This document shows positions 1-7,209 of a DNA stretch of 64,000 nucleotides, piece after piece (position 1 is the stretch's first letter; each line of letters begins with the position of its first letter). The stretch is from contig CP036279.1 in NCBI GenBank assembly GCA_007748055.1, positions 62,001 through 126,000 on the forward strand. The letters run 5' to 3'. The position numbers and the translations under genes were made by a program. Under the pieces are notes generated by a model. The model was not told where the DNA came from, ran no database searches, and saw only the letters and a list, made by a program, of their open reading frames with translations. The stretch comes from Kolteria novifilia. GTDB taxonomy: Bacteria; Planctomycetota; Planctomycetia; Kolteriales; Kolteriaceae.

Positions 1-365
1 GAGTTCTGGCTTGCGTGGAACGCTGCCCGCCGCGGACAAAGCCGGCCGATTGATTCGGCGCCATTCGCCGATGGCAGTTCCCAGCCGCGAAGCGGTGACA
101 GCACGACGCCTGACACGTCAGTGCCAGGTAAATGTCAATCACCGATGCGGAGCCCTGAGTGGGCGACATCGGCCACGGGGGAAGATACTCTCCGCCGGTC
201 CCGATGCATCGTGGATGGTGTCGACTTTCCTTGCGGAGAGGTTGCGCCGGCGAAGATGCCGTCAGTGGTCCCTCGCCAATCAAACGATATGAAGCGAACG
301 CGCATCACGCCCAACGCCTTCGGATGGAGCGCTCTTCGATTGGTCGGTTGACGTCTCCGCAATGA

Positions 366-446
366 ATGGAAATCGTCATGTCACGTCGCTTGCTTCGACC
401 GTTTGCGCTCGTCGTCGTGTTCGGTCTTATTCCAACGATCAGGTAG
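366..446 (+). pseudogene. Signal-peptide-like leader cut short at the repeat array
   Basis: The frame reads 26 codons and then TAG. It has an arginine-rich start (SRRLLRP) followed by a hydrophobic run (FALVVVFGLIP), which is the shape of a signal peptide. The 141-bp tandem array begins inside this segment at the FALVVV codons, so each later copy carries the same hydrophobic stretch. I infer that this is the 5' end of a lost secreted-protein gene that was caught in the duplication. It may also be a chance reading frame; the ribosome-binding site is poor. Confidence 0.3.
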
Positions 447-1026
447 ACAACCCCCGCGGGGTTGGTGGCTTCCATCATTCGATACCCAGGGTGCGCGAAG
501 CGCGACCCTGGGCTTCGTCAGAGAACGGCGTTGCCGTTCGGATTTGCGCTCGTCGTCGTGTTCGGTCTTACTCCAACGATCAGCTAGACAACCCCCGCGG
601 GGTTGGTGGCTTTCATCATTCGATACCCAGGGTGCGCGAAGCGCGACCCTGGGCTTCGTCAGAGAACGGCGTTGCCGTTCGGATTTGCGCTCGTCGTCGT
701 GTTCGGTCTTATTCCAACGATCAGCTAGACAACCCCCACGGGGTTGGTGGCTTCCATCATTCGATACCCAGGGTGCGCGAAGCGCGACCCTGGGCTTCGT
801 CAGAGAACGGCGTTGCCGTTCGGATTTGCGCTCGCCGTCGTGTTCGGTCTTATTCCAACGATCAGCTAGACAACCCCCACGGGGTTGGTGGCTTCCATCA
901 TTCGATACCCAGGGTGCGCGAAGCGCGACCCTGGGCTTCGTCAGAGAACGGCGTTGCCGTTCGGATTTGCGCTCGTCGTCGTGTTCGGTCTTATTCCAAC
1001 GATCAGCTAGACAACCCCCGCGGGGT
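402..1026. repeat. Tandem array, 141-bp unit, about 4.4 copies
   Basis: The same 23-base start (TTTGCGCTCGTCGTCGTGTT...) occurs at 402, 543, 684, 825 and 966, an exact spacing of 141 bases. Copies differ at only a few positions, for example C/T in ACCCCCGCGG versus ACCCCCACGG. Each unit contains the palindrome CCCAGGGTGCGCGAAGCGCG followed by ACCCTGGG, and a second small hairpin ACCCCCGCGGGGTT. Because 141 is a multiple of three, long reading frames run through the array on both strands; they are repetitive and I do not call them genes. Confidence 0.95.
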
Positions 1027-1084
1027 CCGTCGACGTTTGCTGGAATAGGCGGAAAGCACCTTGGGCCTATGCCGAAGGCATTGA

Positions 1085-2119
1085 CTAGCGAAGCCCAGGG
1101 TCGCGCTTCGCGCACCCTGGGTTAGGGTGACACCCCGTCGTCCAAACCCCAGAGGGGTTTTCTAACCTTCGGTTATCCTCGTTGATGCTTGCGACACCGT
1201 TCAAACGAAGCACTTCCTTCTCATCGACGAGATATCTCGGGCGCTGACGCAGTTCGCCGAGCGCTCGCCAAAGGTACTCGCCCAGGACGCCCACGCAAAG
1301 AAGCTGCACGCCCCCAACGCCGAAGATGCTCGCGAGGACGAGACGAAGTGTGGTCTCCGAACCGAAGGGTAGCGAAACCGCCGTCCCCAGCGACGCGAGC
1401 AGGCAGCATCCCCCCGCGAGACTCGCAAGACGCAGCGGCAGCGCCGAGAACGCGACGAACGAGTCACCCGCGAGGTTCCAACGTTTTGCCCACGTCCACA
1501 TCGAGCGACCCTCTTGGCGAGCCTCCCGGACATAGGGACGTTCGGTGCGCGGGTAGCCGAGCCAGACGATGAGTGCCGTCAGCGAGGTGTGTAGCTCGGG
1601 GCAGCGCTGGAGGTCGTCGACGACGCGACGATCGAGAAGAGCGAAATCGTAGCCTCCTTGCGGCAGTCTCGGCAGCGCGAGCGTCCGAAAGAGCCGGTGG
1701 AAGAGGCTTGAGGTCGCGGTGACGCTCCAGGCGTCGGATCGGGACTCGCGTGTGGCGAGGACGACGGGACTGCCACGGCGCCAATCCGCAATCATCGCGG
1801 AAAGATGTTGGGGTGGGTCTTGTAAATCGGCGCTCAAAAACGCGACGATGTCCGCGTCTCCGGCATGATCGAGCCCGGCGCGGATGGCTTGGAACGAGCC
1901 AACATTGCGAACCAGCGGGAGAACGGAAACCCGTTCGTCTTGGGCGGCGAGTTCTTCGAGAACAGCCCGGCTGTCATCTTGGGAGCCGTCGTCGACGAAG
2001 AGGTAGCGCAGACGGACGTCGGACTGGGTCGCCATGCGATCGAGGCGAGCGTGTAACTCGTGGAGGGTCGCGGCGTTGTGGTAAACCGGGACGACGACGA
2101 CGAGTTGCTCGTCACTCAT
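1085..2119 (-). CDS. Family 2 glycosyltransferase (polyprenyl-phosphate type)
   Basis: The protein has 344 residues if it starts at the ATG at 2119, which overlaps the upstream acyltransferase stop as ATGA. The N-terminus has a GT-A nucleotide-sugar fold: VVVVPVYHNA, then VDDGSQDDS and LSADLQDPP. Two hydrophobic segments follow in the C-terminal third, as in GtrB/ArnC/DPM1-type enzymes that load a sugar onto a lipid carrier at the membrane. The last ~25 residues (from about ENPSGVW) are encoded by a hairpin and by the palindromic repeat at 1094-1121, so they are probably an acquired tail rather than part of the fold. Coupling to the acyltransferase suggests envelope glycan synthesis. The sugar is not predictable. 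Confidence 0.85.
   Translation of the reverse strand: MSDEQLVVVVPVYHNAATLHELHARLDRMATQSDVRLRYLFVDDGSQDDSRAVLEELAAQDERVSVLPLVRNVGSFQAIRAGLDHAGDADIVAFLSADLQDPPQHLSAMIADWRRGSPVVLATRESRSDAWSVTATSSLFHRLFRTLALPRLPQGGYDFALLDRRVVDDLQRCPELHTSLTALIVWLGYPRTERPYVREARQEGRSMWTWAKRWNLAGDSFVAFSALPLRLASLAGGCCLLASLGTAVSLPFGSETTLRLVLASIFGVGGVQLLCVGVLGEYLWRALGELRQRPRYLVDEKEVLRLNGVASINEDNRRLENPSGVWTTGCHPNPGCAKRDPGLR
1094..1121. repeat. Isolated copy of the array's palindrome
   Basis: CCCAGGGTCGCGCTTCGCGC followed by ACCCTGGG is the reverse complement of the palindrome in each 141-bp unit. It lies just beyond the array and inside the 3' end of the glycosyltransferase gene, whose last residues it encodes. Confidence 0.85.
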
Positions 2120-2721
2120 GCCGCGAATCTTTCGAAGTGAGGCGCGGGTTCGCACTGCGAGCAGCGGTCGCCCGGCTCTGATCCGACGTTGAGCGATTGG
2201 CCGCACCGACAGACATAACCCTTGATACGAGCAGGGTTTCCGTGAACGAGGGCGAACGCGGGGACGTTGCGGGTGACGACGGCGCCGGCGCCGACCATGG
2301 CGCCCTCGCCGATGGTGATTCCCGGCAAGAGGACCGCTCCGGCCCCGATGCTGGCCCCCCGCTGAACCCTGATGCCGTCGTACTGGTCGGGCCGATGGCG
2401 GCTTCGCGGGCGTGGGTCATTGGTGAAGCTGACGTTCGGTCCGACGAAGACGTCGTCCTCAAGATAGGTCCCTTCCCAGAGGAAAACGCCCGATTTAATG
2501 GTCACACGATCGCGGACGGTGACGCCCGACTCGATGAAGGTGTGATCGCAGATGTTGGCGTCGGTGCCGATGGTCGCTCCCGCGGCGATATGGGCAAAAG
2601 CCCAAACGCGGCTGCCCCGGCCGATGGTGGCTCCCTTGTCGACGAGGGCATGGGGATGAAGGAAGTGATCATCGCTCGAGAGACGCGGATCGAGCCAGTC
2701 GGGGTTCGAAAGGGTCGTCAT
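2116..2721 (-). CDS. Left-handed beta-helix acyltransferase (WbpD/WlbB-like)
   Basis: The 201-residue protein has hexapeptide repeats through most of its length (GSRVWAFAHIAAGATIG, ICDHTFIESGVTV, and GASIGAGAVLLPGITIGEGA), the left-handed beta-helix of acetyl-CoA-dependent sugar acetyltransferases. It most resembles enzymes that N-acetylate amino-sugar nucleotides for polysaccharide synthesis. The C-terminus carries two CxxC-like pairs (CRCG and CSQC), a possible zinc ribbon seen in some relatives. It is translationally coupled to the glycosyltransferase downstream by a 4-base overlap. The exact substrate is inferred only by family. Confidence 0.85.
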   Translation of the reverse strand: MTTLSNPDWLDPRLSSDDHFLHPHALVDKGATIGRGSRVWAFAHIAAGATIGTDANICDHTFIESGVTVRDRVTIKSGVFLWEGTYLEDDVFVGPNVSFTNDPRPRSRHRPDQYDGIRVQRGASIGAGAVLLPGITIGEGAMVGAGAVVTRNVPAFALVHGNPARIKGYVCRCGQSLNVGSEPGDRCSQCEPAPHFERFAA

Positions 2722-2835
2722 CGAAGTCCATCCTAGACGGTGTGCGAATCGTCACGGCGCATCGTCAGCGCGTGGCACAACAGTCTAATTTGGCGCCGTT
2801 TTGGGGCAACCCCGAAGCTTTTTGGTCAGGAATGG

Positions 2836-3582
2836 TCAGCGATTGGAGGCAATTTGATCGGAAACGTCGATAATTGGGCGTTTTTCGATGCCGAGGTGGG
2901 CTTCGAGCCAGTCGTATTGGCGACTGGGCTCGATGATCCAGGGACGCAGGTGGGTGGCGAGTTTCTCGCTGGCGGACCGACCGACGGAGATGCCTGTCCG
3001 GAGCCGGCCGTGGCGGGTGTCGATGTCGGCGATCGCGTGGATGCAGTTGCAAGCACTGCCCCGCGATCGCCCCACCACATCGAGCGCCGACCAGAGCATA
3101 TGCCCGTTGCGGAGCCGATCGTGTTGCTTGATGGCCCGCTTGTAGAGCTCGGGTTTGATCTCGTAGGGGCCCCATTGGTAGACGTTGAGGCGATGCTTGG
3201 CGGCGAACTTGAGTGTCCAGTCGAGCGAGCGATTGACCCCGCGTTGTGGCGGCGAGAACATCCGCATCTCTTCGGAGGTGTAGTACCAGCTAATGGTCTT
3301 GGTCTCGACCTTCTGATTCCGCGGCGGGGAGGTCGTGACTCTCAAGTCGGAGAGTTTGCGACTGACGTGAACGCGCGAGTCGCGGGGAGTCGTCTTGAGG
3401 AAACTCGCGAAACAGTGGGCTCGCGGTCTTAACCTCGTGCCTCCTTCGTACGCGAAGATCACCATGTAGTAACGCGACTTTTCTTCGGCTTGGCCGAAGC
3501 GCGGGAACGCGAAGAAAGACGCAACGATACTGAGGGTGAAGACGACGACAAAGAGCGCCTTCCTTGGAGTCGCGGTGTCCAT
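2836..3582 (-). CDS. Unknown membrane-anchored or secreted protein
   Basis: I do not recognise the family. A start at 3582 gives 248 residues with a basic N-terminus and one hydrophobic segment (ALFVVVFTLSIVASFF) ending near FGQAEE, which could be a signal peptide or anchor. The rest is soluble, with YYMVIFAYEGG, SWYYTSEEMRMF and SACNCIHAIADI blocks that look like conserved core. An upstream in-frame ATG at 3627 would add 15 residues without obvious purpose. It is followed on the same strand by no close partner. It ends convergent to nothing and lies 198 bases downstream of the fbp stop. Confidence 0.65.
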   Translation of the reverse strand: MDTATPRKALFVVVFTLSIVASFFAFPRFGQAEEKSRYYMVIFAYEGGTRLRPRAHCFASFLKTTPRDSRVHVSRKLSDLRVTTSPPRNQKVETKTISWYYTSEEMRMFSPPQRGVNRSLDWTLKFAAKHRLNVYQWGPYEIKPELYKRAIKQHDRLRNGHMLWSALDVVGRSRGSACNCIHAIADIDTRHGRLRTGISVGRSASEKLATHLRPWIIEPSRQYDWLEAHLGIEKRPIIDVSDQIASNR

Positions 3583-3780
3583 GTCAAGATCTTGCCACCT
3601 CCGAGACTTGTTTTCCTCCCCGAGCAAGTAATTCGCGGCGAATTTTTGCCCCGATCCGTTCAGGTTTTCGCGGTTGAGATGAAGATGCTGCTGAAGGATT
3701 CCCCAATGCGCCTGACAGAAATTGGGCAGCCAAAAAGTGGTGACGGGAATGCCTGTTTTCGAGGGCCGCCGGGGAGCCCC

Positions 3781-5724
3781 TCAGTTGGGGCGGATTCGGT
3801 TGCGTCGGTAGGCCTCGACGAGCGCTTCCAAGAGCGTGATTTGATGCCGGATCTCCGCCCCGCGTTCGGTGTCGGCGACGGTTCGCGGCGGGTCCCATTC
3901 GCGGATCACTTCCATCGCCGGAACGATGTCGACGCCGTCGCGCACCGCGTCCTGCACCGAGGAGAAATGGTGATGCTCGGCGAGCACTGTTCGCTGCGGC
4001 TCCAGCAGCAAGGTGTAGCCGTGATCGCCATAGGCTTCGGAAAAGGCACCGTCGATGGTGATCGCTTTCCCGCTTCGCTTCAGGGGCGATTCGCCCTCGT
4101 CGATCTTCACCGGGACGTGGCCGTTGACGATCAAGCCCCGGTCGGTGGGGACGCCGAACTCCTCGAGGACGCGATCGCAGAACCAGACCTCGTGAATGAG
4201 ACGAAAGTAGGGATTCTTCGTTTCGACGTGGGTCGCGCGATCCTCGACGAAATCGTTCTCGAGCGTGCAGATGCGGTCCTTGCCGAACAGGGGCGATCGG
4301 GGCCCCGACCAGAGATACCAACATAGGTCCAAATCCGGCTGCGTGGGCGCGTCGACGACCCGCGAAACCGACCGATTCAGGGCGTTGAAGAGTTCCCGCC
4401 CCGCGAGCGGCTCGCCATCGACGGGGAAGGTCTGGAACGAGCCGTCCTCCTCCACCGGGACGCAGCCGTGAAAGATGAGGTTGTCGTCGCGAACCAGGTA
4501 CATCCAGCCGTGCTCGCGGAGGAAACACATCTGATTCCAGAGCGTCCAGCTCGTGGTGAACGAGTGGGTCAGCTCGTCGATGCAGGCCTGTTCCTCGGCG
4601 GTTAGGCTGTAGGGCTCGCTCGGGTCGAGCGTCGGAAAATGAGTATCCCGAAGAGGATAGGTCACGTCGTCGATCGTGATCGTTCCCTTGGCGACGTCGA
4701 TGTGGTGGAGCAGACGCCGGTGGTCGAGCGTGAACTGGGGATTGCGCTCGATCGTGTGACCATCGAGTTTGAACTGAATGAGCGCGGCCGCCTTTTGCAT
4801 ACGGGCGACGAGCTGGTTGTCGCGCTGCCCCTGCTTGCGTGGTTGGAACTGGGCGGCGGGATCGTCTTGGTAGACGGAGTTGGCCAGTTGCTCGAGGGGC
4901 AACAGCGAGATGCCGTAGCCCTCTTCCAACTGCCGGAGACGGTGATAACGGCACGAGATCCGCAAGACATGGGCGACGAGCGCTTGCTGGCCGAGACAGG
5001 CTCCCAGCCACGCGGCATCGTGATTTCCCCAGATGAAGCTGATGTTGGGTTGCCGCTGCAGGTAGTTGACGACACGATCGCCGCGCGGGCCCCGGTCCCA
5101 GCAGTCCCCGCCAATGATCAGTTCGTCGACCGCCAAGTCGCGCAGCACGCGGACTGTGGCGCGGAGCAAGTGGGCGGCATGATCCTCGCCGGCGATGGAA
5201 GCGACCGCCGCCGCGATTGCCGCACAACCGTTGCCCGCGGTGAAGGCGTGCATCAACTCGGTCAGGAGCTCGCGATAGGCATTGGGAAGCACGCGATCAA
5301 CTCGTCGCAAGGGTAGCTTCGCGGCGAGATGGACGACGATCTCGAGCAGGTTTGTCATCGCTTCGCTGAAGAACTTCTCCTGTGCCTCGAGTGAGGGGTG
5401 CTTCGAGCGAAAGAGTTCGATCGTCTCCAGCGGGTAGAAGATCAGGGCGATGAAGCGTTCGAGTTCCTCGGTGGGAAGCCGGTCGCGAAAGAGTCGTTCG
5501 ACCAGTGGACGGAGCCGGCCCGAGGCGTTGTTGATGACATGGCGCTGTTTGACGTCGTCGCCGTGCACATCGCTGATGATGTGGATCGGTCCCTTGGGAA
5601 GGGGCAACTCGGCCGAGAGCCGGGCGATCTCCGCCAGGGCGGCGTCAATGCTTGGAAAGCGATGACGCATTTGTCGAAGCACTTCGAGATCGACGTCATG
5701 GGGACGGGTCGGAGACGAGGCCAT
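3781..5724 (-). CDS. fbp: Class III fructose-1,6-bisphosphatase
   Basis: The enzyme hydrolyses fructose 1,6-bisphosphate to fructose 6-phosphate in gluconeogenesis. The 647-residue length fits the large class III (Firmicutes-type) family. Metallophosphatase motifs are visible: DVHGD near residue 53, GGDCWDRGPRGD near residue 205, and WGNHD shortly after, which together hold the two metals. The ATG at 5724 has GAGGATT eight bases upstream. The PAAR-like gene lies 43 bases upstream on the same strand, so the two may be cotranscribed, although no functional link is known. Confidence 0.93.
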   Translation of the reverse strand: MASSPTRPHDVDLEVLRQMRHRFPSIDAALAEIARLSAELPLPKGPIHIISDVHGDDVKQRHVINNASGRLRPLVERLFRDRLPTEELERFIALIFYPLETIELFRSKHPSLEAQEKFFSEAMTNLLEIVVHLAAKLPLRRVDRVLPNAYRELLTELMHAFTAGNGCAAIAAAVASIAGEDHAAHLLRATVRVLRDLAVDELIIGGDCWDRGPRGDRVVNYLQRQPNISFIWGNHDAAWLGACLGQQALVAHVLRISCRYHRLRQLEEGYGISLLPLEQLANSVYQDDPAAQFQPRKQGQRDNQLVARMQKAAALIQFKLDGHTIERNPQFTLDHRRLLHHIDVAKGTITIDDVTYPLRDTHFPTLDPSEPYSLTAEEQACIDELTHSFTTSWTLWNQMCFLREHGWMYLVRDDNLIFHGCVPVEEDGSFQTFPVDGEPLAGRELFNALNRSVSRVVDAPTQPDLDLCWYLWSGPRSPLFGKDRICTLENDFVEDRATHVETKNPYFRLIHEVWFCDRVLEEFGVPTDRGLIVNGHVPVKIDEGESPLKRSGKAITIDGAFSEAYGDHGYTLLLEPQRTVLAEHHHFSSVQDAVRDGVDIVPAMEVIREWDPPRTVADTERGAEIRHQITLLEALVEAYRRNRIRPN

Positions 5725-5767
5725 GCGGTTGAATCCTCCGAGCGTGGGCTCGACGATGACGGACGTC

Positions 5768-6127
5768 TCAAACGCTCTGTTCGATGATGTTGTTGGGTTG
5801 GACGACGGAGATCACGCCGCCGACGCCGCAGTTGACGGTCGCGGGAATGGTGAGCACCTTCAGTCCCATGACTCCCTGAACGACCGATCCGGGTTGCCAT
5901 GGCCCGACGGGGGCGGGGACGCAAGGGGTGGGAACGCCCGAGGCGCTCGCCGTCAGGATGTTGCAGGTGCCGAATGGCTTGAGATTGACGCCTGGGGTCA
6001 TGTCCATGATGGTGGCGACCTTCATGCCGTCGATCTTGTAGATCATCTGGCTCGTGACCGAAAGTGGTTGTGGGGCCGTTCCAGCCGCACACATACAAGT
6101 CGCGTTCTCGCAAACCACGGGGGGCAT
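5768..6127 (-). CDS. PAAR-like protein (DUF4280 family)
   Basis: A start at 6127 gives 119 residues beginning MPPVVCENATCMC. The pattern of an early VCENA block, CMCAAGTAPQPLSV, IMDMTPGVNLKPFGTCN, PCVPAPVGPWQPGS and GGVIS near the end matches my recollection of DUF4280. Those proteins resemble PAAR spike tips of type VI secretion or phage-tail-like injection systems. Conserved cysteines are spread along the chain. No tube, sheath, VgrG or baseplate gene is visible in this window, so it is an orphan here. An in-frame ATG at 6199 would add 24 residues of poor quality. Confidence 0.75.
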   Translation of the reverse strand: MPPVVCENATCMCAAGTAPQPLSVTSQMIYKIDGMKVATIMDMTPGVNLKPFGTCNILTASASGVPTPCVPAPVGPWQPGSVVQGVMGLKVLTIPATVNCGVGGVISVVQPNNIIEQSV

Positions 6128-6706
6128 TGGTTTCTCCTCTGGATCGACGGCCGCATCGTCTCGCGGGCGAACTTGCGAAGGAGTTGCGAAAGCTGCCACG
6201 AGCGAGAGGGCCCGTTGACGCCACGATCCGTTTTGGGTTCCTTACGGAACCCGGTCGGCCGCGTCTCCTCCAGACCGCGGCGATACGCGCCGTCGCGGTT
6301 CGTGGCGATGGTGATCTCAACGACGTGAAGAGCACGCCCGCGCGTGCCCACCTTTCAAATGACGCGAAACTCCGATGGATCGCAAGGCCGAATCGCGCGA
6401 GAGCGATCCCGAAAAATTCTCGCTAGTAAGTTCATCCGCAACCGGTCGTTCTTCCCGTCATTGAAGACGAACGGCGGGTTCCGATTTCCATTTTAGGGCC
6501 ATCAAAACTTGCCTTGCTGGCGTACGACTATATGCCTGCGGGTAGATACTCGGTGGAAAGTCTGGTCACCACGGAAGGGATTGGTCAATCCTCGTGGGAG
6601 GTGGCCGCGTGGCGGGAAGGGGAATTCAACGAGCCGAAGTCGCTTCGGCTCCGGATTGAGTTCGTCGCGGGTCTCTTTCGCCGAGCTGTCCAAACGGAGA
6701 CGACGG
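6128..6706. other. Non-coding gap of 579 bases
   Basis: I see no convincing gene here. A short hairpin GGTTCC-TTAC-GGAACC lies near 6236-6252 and an A/T-richer stretch near 6395-6510. The gap separates the leftward PAAR-like/fbp genes from the rightward small membrane protein, so it probably holds divergent promoters, but I cannot place them. Confidence 0.5.
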
Positions 6707-7099
6707 ATGAAGAGGGAGTCGAGGTTTGCCCCTCGGATCCACTACCTCCGGCACTTTGTGGATGAGGAGTATTGTGTCCTCGTCCCCATCGACGATTTGC
6801 CCCAGGAGGAGCGAGATCGGATCCGAGAACGATTGAGCGATGGCCTGATGCGCATCAAAGGGAACGCGGTCTACATTCCCTTGGACGCGTGGGACATCAT
6901 CTTCGGCGATGCGCTCGAAAGTTTCGAACCAACCCCTGAGCGATTGGCGATCGGGCCCCCGCCCAGGCCACGTCGCTCTCTCCAAGGCTACTGGATAACC
7001 CTTGGGTATGTCGGCATCGGCTTGGGAACACTCGCGGCGTGGAAGTGGCTGATCCTGCCCATCGTTTCGCCGTTGGTCGGGATGAGCTTCATGTCATGA
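6707..7099 (+). CDS. Small unknown protein with C-terminal membrane segment
   Basis: The ATG at 6707 (MKRESRFAPRIHYL) gives 130 residues. A soluble N-terminal part has FVDEEYCVLVPIDDLPQEE and a mixed alpha/beta look. Residues ~87-125 form one or two hydrophobic segments (WITLGYVGIGLGTLAAW and LILPIVSPLVG). I do not recognise the family. An earlier in-frame start near 6509 would add a basic, low-quality stretch and is less likely. A family-A repeat follows 20 bases after the stop. Confidence 0.55.
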   Translation: MKRESRFAPRIHYLRHFVDEEYCVLVPIDDLPQEERDRIRERLSDGLMRIKGNAVYIPLDAWDIIFGDALESFEPTPERLAIGPPPRPRRSLQGYWITLGYVGIGLGTLAAWKWLILPIVSPLVGMSFMS

Positions 7100-7120
7100 G
7101 CGTGCGCGGGAGAGTCTCTT

Positions 7121-7170
7121 GTTCCCCTCTCCCGGTGGGAGAGGGGTTAGGGGTGAGGGGGTTCGTCTTC
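7121..7170. repeat. Family-A palindromic repeat (single copy)
   Basis: CCCCTCTCCCGGTGGGAGAG followed by GGGTTAGGGGTGAGGGGG forms a strong hairpin. The same core occurs many times at 17890-18460 and at 25250-25335. This copy sits between two convergent genes and could act as a bidirectional stop for transcription, but no T-tract is present. Confidence 0.85.
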
Positions 7171-7209
7171 TTCGCGGGAAAGGCTTTCTCCGCGTCCCAC
7201 ACAAGCAAC

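Noticed and set aside
362-1125. Three open frames of 228-244 codons through the tandem array, on both strands
   Set aside because: They are open only because the 141-base unit is a multiple of three; the proteins are pure repeats and overlap each other.
1128-1165. Rho-independent terminator at AACCCCAGAGGGGTT
   Set aside because: The hairpin lies inside the glycosyltransferase coding sequence and lacks a T-tract on the proper side.
3584-5227. Leftward frame of 547 codons over fbp
   Set aside because: It is an Arg/Pro-rich alternative frame of the real fructose-bisphosphatase gene, typical in GC-rich DNA.
5768-6127. Prophage or type VI secretion locus around the PAAR-like gene
   Set aside because: No other phage, sheath or spike genes lie in the window.
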